A DNA stretch of 5,463 nt from JBOHHM01 sp050725495. GTDB lineage: Bacteria > Pseudomonadota > Gammaproteobacteria > Burkholderiales > Burkholderiaceae_C. Each line of letters begins with the position of its first letter. Positions within the stretch are counted from its first letter, which is position 1. The notes under the pieces are model-generated. The model was not told the DNA's origin. It saw only the letters and a program-made list of their open reading frames with translations, and did no database searches. The stretch lies in contig JBOHHM010000155.1 of assembly GCA_050725495.1 (NCBI GenBank), positions 1-5,463 of the forward strand. The letters run 5' to 3'. The position numbers and the translations under genes were made by a program. Below, piece after piece: positions 1 to 5,125 of this stretch.

Positions 1-586
1 TGGTTTCCTTGTACATCACGTGCTCCATCTTGGTACCGGTGGCCGACGCAAACAGTTCCGAGCCCAGGTGCACCGGATTGCCGACCGACCACGAGCCGTA
101 GTTGAGCTTGCCGGGATTGGCCTTCGCATCGGCGATCAGGTCGCCGACGGTCTTGTACTTGCTGTTGACCGGAACGGTGAAGAAGAAATAGGTCTTGAAC
201 AGCGGCAGGATCGCGTCGAAGTCCTTGGCGGGGTCGTAAGGCAGCTTCTTGAACAGCGACGGGTAGGCCGCGAGGTGCACGTTGTCGAGCACGATCAGGT
301 CATGCCCGTCCTTGGCGCCGCGCTTGAACGCATCAATGGCGATGAAGCCATTGCCGCCGGGCTTGTTCTCGACGACCACCGGTTGGCCCCAGGCCCGCGC
401 CAGCTTGTCCGCCACCAGGCGCGCCACCCCGTCAGGGCCGCCGCCGACCGGAAACGGCGTGATGATGCGCACCGGCTTGGTCGGGAACTGCTGCGCACCC
501 GCGGTGGCAGGCAGCAGGCTGGTGACGGCCAGCGCAAGCGCGGCCAAGCCTAGGCGGCGACGCAGGTGTAGCGAATTCAAAAGCAT
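1..586 (-). CDS. Bug-family (TTT system) periplasmic substrate-binding protein, 3' end missing
   Basis: The gene runs leftward from ATG 586-584 and leaves the window after 195 codons; family members are usually about 320-330 aa, so roughly the C-terminal 40% is missing. AGGAG lies 6 nt upstream of the start (593-597 on the plus strand). The N-terminus is a clear Sec signal peptide: Arg-rich n-region (HLRRR, residues 7-11), hydrophobic core (12-25) and a likely cleavage after A31 (AGA|QQ). The mature start FPTKPVRIITPFPVGGGPD (34-52) matches the Bug fold, whose GG..D loop contacts a ligand carboxylate. Later family hallmarks are the VVVENKPGGNG stretch (near 70-80), Y(D)P.KDFD, and GKLNYGSW...HLGSELF. 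Bug proteins bind carboxylates or aromatic acids in the periplasm, often for a TctAB membrane partner, which is not visible here. The ligand cannot be read from sequence. A role with the neighbouring 3-oxoadipate genes is only suggested by proximity. Confidence 0.93.
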   Translation of the reverse strand, partial: MLLNSLHLRRRLGLAALALAVTSLLPATAGAQQFPTKPVRIITPFPVGGGPDGVARLVADKLARAWGQPVVVENKPGGNGFIAIDAFKRGAKDGHDLIVLDNVHLAAYPSLFKKLPYDPAKDFDAILPLFKTYFFFTVPVNSKYKTVGDLIADAKANPGKLNYGSWSVGNPVHLGSELFASATGTKMEHVMYKET

Positions 587-609
587 GGGTTTCTCCTGTT
601 GATGTGATG

Positions 610-655
610 GCTTGCGAATCCGTGGTGGGCACCGTGTGAATACGATCTCGCAAGC
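610..655. repeat. 8-bp perfect inverted repeat upstream of the Bug gene
   Basis: GCTTGCGA at 610-617 and TCGCAAGC at 648-655 are exact reverse complements separated by 30 nt. The pair lies 24-69 nt upstream of the Bug start codon, where a promoter or operator would be expected. Arms separated by about 38 nt centre to centre could be two regulator half-sites, but no regulator or promoter motif supports this, and an 8-bp match in GC-rich DNA can occur by chance. Confidence 0.35.
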
Positions 656-683
656 GGCGAGTTGCTTGTGGGCAACGGTGGTA

Positions 684-716
684 GCGCCCTGTTCGGCCGG
701 GGGCCGGACAGGGCGC
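684..716. repeat. Strong hairpin (15-bp arms, 3-nt loop) between divergent genes
   Basis: GCGCCCTGTTCGGCC (684-698) faces GGCCGGACAGGGCGC (702-716) across a GGG loop. Fourteen of 15 positions are Watson-Crick pairs and one is G-T, so RNA from either strand would fold very stably. It sits about 97 nt before both flanking starts (Bug at 586, HAD at 813). No T-run follows directly on either side, so it is not a canonical intrinsic terminator. Smaller inverted repeats flank it: GTTGC/GCAAC (661-665, 672-676), GAAAA/TTTTC (720-724, 729-733) and TTCCG/CGGAA (731-735, 740-744). I found no convincing promoter or small ORF in 587-812. It may be a rho-independent-like barrier, a leader structure or a repeat-element relic. 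Confidence 0.7.
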
Positions 717-812
717 AGTGAAAATCAGTTTTCCGGTAGCGGAACGAACAGGCAAGGGTCGGCGGCTCTGTCGCCCTACACTGCAAGCATTGGACGAAAC
801 CGGGGATTGAAC

Positions 813-1466
813 ATGGCGTTGGGCATCGAGGCCATCATTTTCGACTGCGACGGCACGCTGGTGGACAGTGAAGTCCCCGGCCTCGATGTGCTGTATGAAC
901 AGGCCACGCTGCTCGGCGTGCGGATGACGCGTGACGAGGCTCATGAGGAGTTTCGCGGCAAAAGCATGGCCCTGTGTGTCGAGGCCATCGGCCAGCGCCT
1001 GGCGCAGCGGCCCCCGAATTTCGATGCCGAGTTCACGGCCCGCGTGCGCGAGGCCACGGCCGCGCGCTTTCGCGAAGGGCTGAACCCGATGCCGGGCGCA
1101 CTGGCACTGGTGGCGCGGCTGCAGCGGCCCTATTGCATCGCGACCAACGGGCCGCGCGAAAAGGCCGAACTCACGCTGGGCCTGACCGGCCTGCTGCCCT
1201 GGTTCGAAAACAGGATCTTCTGCGCCTACGAGGTCGGCCTGTTCAAGCCCGCGCCCGGACTGTTTCTGCATGCGGCGCAGGCGATGGGCGCCGCGCCCGA
1301 GCACTGCGCCGTCGTCGAAGACAGCCTGCCCGGCATCGAGGCGGGCCTGGCCGCCGGCATGCAGGTGTTTTCGCTGTGCCCGCCAGAGATCGTGCGGGCC
1401 GAGATGGCCCGCCGCATCCGGGCGATCCGCAGCCTGGCCGAGCTTGACGAGGCGCTGCATGCTTGA
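813..1466 (+). CDS. HAD-superfamily hydrolase, YieH-like sugar-phosphate phosphatase
   Basis: The product is 217 aa, a normal size for a cap-containing HAD phosphatase. All four HAD motifs are present. Motif I is FDCDGTLVDSE (nucleophile D11, acid/base D13). Motif II is IATNGP (T111, with N112). Motif III is the lysine in GLFKPAP (K145). Motif IV is VVEDSLPGIEAG (E169, D170), which binds Mg2+. The C1 cap fills about residues 20-95. Overall it resembles E. coli YieH (6-phosphogluconate phosphatase), including the DCDGTLVDSEV opening, NGP..K after motif II, the KP.P..F.HAA.AM segment and AGM.VF. The frame is open upstream to 612, but ATG 813 is chosen because the protein then begins just before motif I and GGGGA (802-806) lies 6 nt upstream. 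It is a soluble cytosolic enzyme; the substrate is unproven. It faces the pca operon tail-to-tail with a 36-nt gap and is divergent from the Bug gene, so it forms its own unit. Confidence 0.9.
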   Translation: MALGIEAIIFDCDGTLVDSEVPGLDVLYEQATLLGVRMTRDEAHEEFRGKSMALCVEAIGQRLAQRPPNFDAEFTARVREATAARFREGLNPMPGALALVARLQRPYCIATNGPREKAELTLGLTGLLPWFENRIFCAYEVGLFKPAPGLFLHAAQAMGAAPEHCAVVEDSLPGIEAGLAAGMQVFSLCPPEIVRAEMARRIRAIRSLAELDEALHA

Positions 1467-1478
1467 GCGGCTGGTCCC

Positions 1479-1494
1479 TGCCGGGCCCACGGCA
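1479..1494. terminator. Weak inverted repeat in convergent gap, possible terminator
   Basis: TGCCG (1479-1483) and CGGCA (1490-1494) can form a 5-bp stem with a 6-nt loop in the 36-nt gap between the convergent HAD and pcaF stop codons. The location suits a bidirectional terminator. The stem is short and no T-run follows on either strand, so the call rests mainly on position. Termination could instead be Rho-dependent. Confidence 0.2.
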
Positions 1495-1502
1495 TCGTTG
1501 GC

Positions 1503-2705
1503 TCAGACGCGCTCGAGGATCACCGCAATGCCCTGCCCCACGCCGATGCACATGGTGGCCAGCGCGTAGCGGCCGCCTGTGCGGTGCAGCTGGTTGACCG
1601 CCGTGGTCGCGAGCCGCGCGCCCGAGGCGCCGAGCGGGTGGCCCAGCGCGATCGCGCCGCCGTTGGGGTTGACGCGCGGGTCGTCGTCCTGCAGGCCCAG
1701 CAGGCGCAGCACGGCCAGACCCTGGGCGGCAAAGGCCTCGTTGAGTTCGATCACGTCGATCTGCTCGAGCTTGAGGCCGGCTTGCGCCAGCACTTTCTGT
1801 GTGGCCGGCGCCGGGCCTATGCCCATGACGCGCGGCGGCACGCCGGCCGTGGCCATGGCGACCACGCGGGCGCGTGGCGTGAGGCCGTGCTTGGCGGCCG
1901 TGACTTCATCGGCCAGCAGCAATGCGCAGGCGCCGTCATTGACGCCGCTGGCATTGCCGGCCGTCACGCTGCCATCGGGCCGCACCACGCCCTTGAGCTT
2001 GGCCAGGGCTTCCAGCGAGGTTTCGCGCGGGTGCTCGTCCTTGCTCACGACAACGGGGTCGCCCTTTTTCTGCGCGATCGTCACGGGCGTGATCTCGGCG
2101 TCGAAGAAGCCGGCCTTCTGCGCCGCCACGGCTTTGAGCTGGCTGGCCAGGGCCATGCGGTCCTGGGCTTCGCGCTCGATCTTGTAGTCGACCGCGACGT
2201 TCTCGGCGGTCTCGGGCATCGCGTCGACGCCGTATTTTTCCTTCATCAGCTTGTTGACGAAGCGCCAGCCGATGGTGGTGTCGTAGACCGCATGGCTGCG
2301 GCTGAAGGCGGACTCGGCCTTGGGCATCACAAACGGCGCGCGGCTCATGCTCTCGACGCCGCCGGCAATCATCAGGCCGGCCTCGCCGGCCTTGATCGCG
2401 CGCGCTGCCGTGCCGAGCGCGTCGAGGCCGGAGCCGCACAGGCGGTTGATCGTGGAGCCGGGCACCTCGAACGGCAGGCCGGCCAACAGGCTGGACATGC
2501 GCGCCACGTTGCGGTTGTCTTCGCCGGCCTGGTTGGCACAGCCGAAAATCACGTCGGTTACGGCCTGCCAGTCCACATTCGGGTTGCGCGCCATCAAGGC
2601 CTTGATCGGAATCGCGCCGAGGTCGTCGGTGCGCACGCTGCTCAAGGCGCCGCCGTAACGGCCGAAGGGGGTGCGGATGGCGTCGCAGATGAAAGCTTGG
2701 GTCAT
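1503..2705 (-). CDS. pcaF: 3-oxoadipyl-CoA thiolase (beta-ketoadipyl-CoA thiolase)
   Basis: This 400-aa thiolase cleaves 3-oxoadipyl-CoA with CoA to succinyl-CoA and acetyl-CoA, the final step of the beta-ketoadipate pathway, in the cytosol. The family hallmarks are complete: nucleophilic Cys90 in NRLCGSGLDAL, NEAFAAQ at 322-328, His356 in GGAIALGHPLGASGAR, and the second catalytic Cys386 in CIGVGQG near the C-terminus. The opening AFICDAIRTPFGRYGGALSSVRTDDL is characteristic of PcaF/PaaJ/CatF-type enzymes rather than acetoacetyl-CoA thiolases. The frame extends 11 codons upstream, but the start at 2705 is preferred because it matches family N-termini and follows AGGAG with about 7 nt spacing. 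It begins 29 nt after the pcaJ stop, so it is the third gene of a pcaIJF operon. PaaJ, from phenylacetate degradation, has the same chemistry; the pcaIJ/pcaR context favours PcaF. Confidence 0.96.
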   Translation of the reverse strand: MTQAFICDAIRTPFGRYGGALSSVRTDDLGAIPIKALMARNPNVDWQAVTDVIFGCANQAGEDNRNVARMSSLLAGLPFEVPGSTINRLCGSGLDALGTAARAIKAGEAGLMIAGGVESMSRAPFVMPKAESAFSRSHAVYDTTIGWRFVNKLMKEKYGVDAMPETAENVAVDYKIEREAQDRMALASQLKAVAAQKAGFFDAEITPVTIAQKKGDPVVVSKDEHPRETSLEALAKLKGVVRPDGSVTAGNASGVNDGACALLLADEVTAAKHGLTPRARVVAMATAGVPPRVMGIGPAPATQKVLAQAGLKLEQIDVIELNEAFAAQGLAVLRLLGLQDDDPRVNPNGGAIALGHPLGASGARLATTAVNQLHRTGGRYALATMCIGVGQGIAVILERV

Positions 2706-2734
2706 GATGGTCTCCTGGTCTCGGTAGCTCGGTG

Positions 2735-3379
2735 TCACTTCTGAATCGGCAGGCCGACCAGCTTTTCCAGCTCGGCGTGGTCCAGCCCCTCGACCTTGTC
2801 AATCAGCTTGAGGCCCTGCGGCGTGCATTCCAGCGTGGCCAGGTCGGAGTAGATGCGCTTGACGCAGGTGATGCCGGTCAGCGGGTAGGTGCAGGCATTC
2901 ACAATCTTGCTCTCACCTTTCTTGGTCAGCAAGTCCATCATCACCCAGGTCTGCTTGGCGCCGATCGCCAGGTCCATCGCACCGCCGACGGCGGGAATCG
3001 CGCCAGGCTCGCCGGTGTGCCAGTTGGCCAGGTCGCCGGTGGCGGACACCTGGAACGCACCGAGGACGCAGATGTCGAGGTGGCCGCCGCGCATCATGGC
3101 AAAGCTGTCGGCGTGGTGGAAGAAGGCCCCGCCCTTGAGCAGGGTCACCGGCTGCTTGCCGGCGTTGATCAGGTCGTAGTCTTCGCTGGCCTCGGCCGGC
3201 GCCGGGCCCATGCCCAGGATGCCGTTTTCGCTGTGCAGGATCACTTCCAGGCCCTGCGGGATATGGTTGGCCACCAGGGTGGGCATGCCGATACCCAGGT
3301 TCACATAGGCGCCGTCGTGGATGTCCTGCGCCACGCGTTTCGCCAATTCGTCTTTGCTGCGTTTTTGATAGCTGATCAT
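2735..3379 (-). CDS. pcaJ: 3-oxoadipate CoA-transferase, beta subunit
   Basis: The 214-aa product is full length for the beta subunit of succinyl-CoA:3-oxoadipate CoA-transferase. It works with PcaI to transfer CoA from succinyl-CoA to 3-oxoadipate. The catalytic glutamate that carries CoA as a thioester is E51 in VILHSENGILG, an exact match to the class I CoA-transferase signature in beta subunits. Other typical segments are VNLGIGMPTLVANHIP (26-41), the glycine-rich GAFQVS.TGDLANW and the GGAMDL stretch. ATG 3379-3377 is the first in-frame start matching the family N-terminus (MI.Y.K.SKDELAKRVAQDI). The ribosome site is modest (GGGAA, 6 nt upstream). It lies 72 nt downstream of pcaI and 29 nt upstream of pcaF. 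The homologous atoA/scoB-type acetoacetate transferases are the main alternative; the operon context argues against them. Confidence 0.95.
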   Translation of the reverse strand: MISYQKRSKDELAKRVAQDIHDGAYVNLGIGMPTLVANHIPQGLEVILHSENGILGMGPAPAEASEDYDLINAGKQPVTLLKGGAFFHHADSFAMMRGGHLDICVLGAFQVSATGDLANWHTGEPGAIPAVGGAMDLAIGAKQTWVMMDLLTKKGESKIVNACTYPLTGITCVKRIYSDLATLECTPQGLKLIDKVEGLDHAELEKLVGLPIQK

Positions 3380-3403
3380 GCTTGTTCCCGTCTAGTCAGT
3401 TGA

Positions 3404-3446
3404 GGACAGAACTTGCCGCCGGCTGGCGTCTGCGGTCTGTCCCGCA
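3404..3446 (-). repeat. Alternative hairpins in the pcaI-pcaJ intercistronic gap
   Basis: The 72-nt gap between pcaI and pcaJ contains two mutually exclusive foldings. One pairs TGCGG (3431-3435) with CCGCA (3442-3446) over a 6-nt loop, directly after the pcaI stop. The other pairs GGACAGA (3404-3410) with TCTGTCC (3436-3442) over a 25-nt loop that is itself GC-rich. Either could affect mRNA stability or the relative translation of the two subunits. No T-run follows, so this is not called a terminator. The structures are modest and may be incidental. Confidence 0.35.
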
Positions 3447-3451
3447 AGGTT

Positions 3452-4153
3452 TCATGCTGCCTTCTTGAAACCACCGGCCTGGGTCGCGACGCGCTCGATC
3501 CTGACGATTTTGCTCACGAAGATGCCGGGGGTCACGATGCTCTCCGGGTCCAGCGTGCCGAGTTCGACGATCTCGTGCACGGTGGCCACCGTATGCTTGG
3601 CCGCGGTCGCCATGACCGGGCCGAAGTTGCGCGCCGTCATGCGGTAGGTCAGGTTGCCCCAGCGGTCGCCGCGCTCGGCCTTGATCAGCGCCAGGTCGCC
3701 GTAGATCGGGTACTCCAGCACATAGGGCTTGCCGTTGATCTCGCGCGTTTCCTTGCCCTTGGCCAGCTCGGTGCCAAAGCCGGTGGGCGTGAAGAAAGCG
3801 CCTATGCCGGCGCCGGCCGCGCGCAGGCGCTCGGCCAGGTTGCCCTGCGGCACGAGTTCGAGCTCGAGCTTGCCGCTGCGGTAGAGCTCGTCGAACACAT
3901 GGCTGTCGGCCTGGCGTGGAAAGCTGCAAATGATCTTGCGCACGCGGCCAGCCTTGAGCAGCGCAGCCAGCCCCTGTTCGGCATTGCCGGCGTTGTTGTT
4001 GACCACGGTCAGGTCTTTGGCGCCCTGCTCGATCAGGCCGTCGATCAGCTCATTGGGAATGCCGGCCGTGCCAAAGCCGCCGATCAGGACGGTGGCGCCG
4101 TCTTGCACACCGGCCAAGGCCCCGGCGATCGAGGGGGCAATCTTGTTGATCAT
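3452..4153 (-). CDS. pcaI: 3-oxoadipate CoA-transferase, alpha subunit
   Basis: The 233-aa product is the alpha subunit that pairs with PcaJ to activate 3-oxoadipate using succinyl-CoA. The class I CoA-transferase alpha signature is clear: DGATVLIGGFGTAGIPNEL at residues 18-36. Further conserved blocks are LTVVNNNAG (48-56), GLAALLKAGRVRKIICSFP (61-79), ELVPQGNLAERLRAAGAGIGAFFTPTG (99-125) and a C-terminal TPGIFV segment. The frame stays open 17 codons upstream, but ATG 4153-4151 is chosen: it gives the usual N-terminus (MINKIAPSIAGAL) and GGAG lies 8 nt before it. The longer version would read into the regulatory region. It is the first gene of the operon and is divergent from the IclR-family regulator, whose operator lies about 55-87 nt upstream of its start. 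Confidence 0.95.
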   Translation of the reverse strand: MINKIAPSIAGALAGVQDGATVLIGGFGTAGIPNELIDGLIEQGAKDLTVVNNNAGNAEQGLAALLKAGRVRKIICSFPRQADSHVFDELYRSGKLELELVPQGNLAERLRAAGAGIGAFFTPTGFGTELAKGKETREINGKPYVLEYPIYGDLALIKAERGDRWGNLTYRMTARNFGPVMATAAKHTVATVHEIVELGTLDPESIVTPGIFVSKIVRIERVATQAGGFKKAA

Positions 4154-4206
4154 GAATGAGTCTCCGAAATGCGACGAAAGCGAACTTGCCAGACAGGCTT
4201 GCATTT

Positions 4207-4240
4207 GTTCTAATATCGAACTAATGTTCGTATAATGAAT
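4207..4240. promoter_or_regulatory. Probable PcaR-type operator, interlocking GTTC/GAAC half-sites
   Basis: Two 15-bp units of the form GTTC-N7-GAA(C/T) sit 19 bp apart: GTTCTAATATCGAAC (4207-4221) and GTTCGTATAATGAAT (4226-4240). Between them the inner half-sites make an exact palindrome, CGAAC-TAAT-GTTCG (4217-4230). The stretch is AT-rich against a GC-rich background and is shared by the divergent pcaI and regulator genes. As I recall, the reported Pseudomonas PcaR site also begins GTTCG and PcaU binds several repeated half-sites in a comparable divergent region. That recollection and the adjacent IclR-family gene support the call; binding is inferred. Confidence 0.7.
4208..4236 (+). promoter_or_regulatory. 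Candidate sigma-70 promoter of the IclR-family regulator
   Basis: An exact -10 consensus TATAAT lies at 4231-4236. At 17-bp spacing the -35 position is TTCTAA (4208-4213), a poor match with 3 of 6 bases. Both elements fall inside the half-site array, which suggests that bound regulator would block its own promoter (autorepression). The expected transcription start near 4243 leaves a leader of only about 18 nt before ATG 4261. No equally clear promoter was seen on the minus strand for pcaI, consistent with a promoter needing an activator. Confidence 0.55.
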
Positions 4241-4243
4241 TCT

Positions 4244-4248
4244 AGGAG
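4244..4248 (+). promoter_or_regulatory. Ribosome binding site AGGAG of the regulator gene, start ambiguous
   Basis: AGGAG is a strong Shine-Dalgarno match but lies 12 nt before ATG 4261 and only 3 nt before the in-frame TTG 4252. Neither spacing is ideal (5-9 nt is usual). ATG is preferred by codon; the TTG start would add three residues (MSI). Confidence 0.6.
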
Positions 4249-4260
4249 ATTTTGTCCATC

Positions 4261-5064
4261 ATGGCAACCACCCCTGCCGCAGGCTCGGCCGAACTCAAGC
4301 CCGGCGACAGCTATGTCCAGTCCTTTGCCCGCGGGCTGGACGTGATCCGCAGCTTCAGCGCCCGGGCGCCACAGCAGACGCTGACCGAAGTCGCGGGCCG
4401 CACCGGCTTGACCCGGGCCGGCGCGCGCCGCATCCTGCTGACCCTGCAAACCCTGGGCTATGTGGAAAGCGATGGCAAGTACTTCTCGCTCACACCCCGG
4501 ATTCTGGACCTGGGCTTTGCCTACCTGTCATCCATGCCGATCTGGAACCTCGCAGAGCCGGTGATGGAAGGGCTGGCCGCCCAGGTCAAGGAGTCCTGCT
4601 CCGCCGCCGCCCTGGACGGCACCGACATCGTCTATGTGCTGCGCGTGTCCACCCACAAGATCATGAGCATCAACCTGGGCGTGGGTTCGCGCCTGCCGGC
4701 CTACTGCACCTCGATGGGACGCATGCTGCTGGCCGACCTGCCCGACGAGCAGATCGTCCAGCGCCTGGCCGACTCGAACCGCCAGGCCCTGACCCGCCAC
4801 ACCGTCACCGACATCGATGCGCTGCTGGCCAAGATCCTGCAGGCCCGCAAGCAGGGCTGGTGCCTGGTGAACCAGGAGCTCGAGGAAGGACTGATCTCGA
4901 TGGCCGCGCCGATCACCAACCGTGCCGGCCGCACCGTGGCTGCGCTCAACATCAGCGGCCAGGCCAACCGCACCAACGCCAAGGTGATGCAGGAGACCAT
5001 GCTGCCGGCGCTGCAGGCTGCGGCGCAGGAGATCTCGCGCATGCTCAGTGTTCAGCGGGCCTGA
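4261..5064 (+). CDS. pcaR: IclR-family regulator of the beta-ketoadipate pathway (PcaR/PcaU/PobR subfamily)
   Basis: The 267-aa product has the usual IclR-family length and two-domain layout. The N-terminal winged helix-turn-helix spans about residues 17-80: YVQSFARGLDVIRSF leads in, LTEVAGRTGLTRAGARRILLTL (41-62) is the HTH, and GYVESDGKYFSLTPRIL is the wing. The C-terminal effector domain (about 85-265) carries the conserved VGSRLPAYCTSMGRMLLADL block (141-160) and the W.LVNQELEEGLISMAAPI segment. These match the PcaR/PcaU/PobR branch, which binds aromatic-pathway metabolites. PcaR responds to 3-oxoadipate and activates pca genes, whereas PcaU responds mainly to protocatechuate. Divergence from pcaIJF makes 3-oxoadipate the likelier effector, by inference. 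The promoter overlaps the operator, so autorepression is likely. PobR is possible by sequence, but no pobA lies nearby. No missing or unusual residues were seen. Confidence 0.9.
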   Translation: MATTPAAGSAELKPGDSYVQSFARGLDVIRSFSARAPQQTLTEVAGRTGLTRAGARRILLTLQTLGYVESDGKYFSLTPRILDLGFAYLSSMPIWNLAEPVMEGLAAQVKESCSAAALDGTDIVYVLRVSTHKIMSINLGVGSRLPAYCTSMGRMLLADLPDEQIVQRLADSNRQALTRHTVTDIDALLAKILQARKQGWCLVNQELEEGLISMAAPITNRAGRTVAALNISGQANRTNAKVMQETMLPALQAAAQEISRMLSVQRA

Positions 5065-5110
5065 AGCGCCGCTGGCCCACGCGGGGAGGAAAGGGGAATA
5101 GAGAGCGTGC

Positions 5111-5125
5111 TACGCTGTCGCCATG
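5111..5125 (+). promoter_or_regulatory. Possible leaderless start of the DUF1841 gene
   Basis: TACGCT (5111-5116) is a partial -10 match placed so that transcription would begin at or next to ATG 5123. There is no Shine-Dalgarno sequence within 20 nt of the start; the purine-rich run at 5083-5096 is too distant. The -35 region is not recognisable, so this is tentative. Confidence 0.25.

Noticed and set aside
684..716. Canonical intrinsic terminator at the hairpin
   Set aside because: No T-run follows the stem on either strand, and the neighbouring genes diverge from it rather than ending at it.
612..812. N-terminal extension of the HAD protein by 67 codons
   Set aside because: It would translate through the strong hairpin and place motif I far from the N-terminus, unlike the family. 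ATG 813 has a ribosome site at good distance.
432..1490. Open frame of 352 codons on the minus strand across the HAD gene and the Bug start
   Set aside because: It crosses two well-supported genes and the intergenic hairpin, and its product has no coherent domain. It is a shadow of GC-rich coding sequence.
1584..2744. Open frame of 386 codons on the plus strand opposite pcaF
   Set aside because: It is antisense to a thiolase with complete catalytic motifs. Its translation is rich in Arg, Gly, Ala and His with no recognisable domain, as expected for the complement of GC-rich coding DNA.
1936..2802. Open frame of 288 codons on the minus strand overlapping pcaF and pcaJ in another frame
   Set aside because: It is low-complexity and Arg-rich, and it overlaps two genes with complete motifs on the same strand.
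4154..4204. N-terminal extension of pcaI by 17 codons
   Set aside because: The extension lacks family similarity and lies in the control region. The start at 4153 has a good ribosome site and the standard N-terminus.
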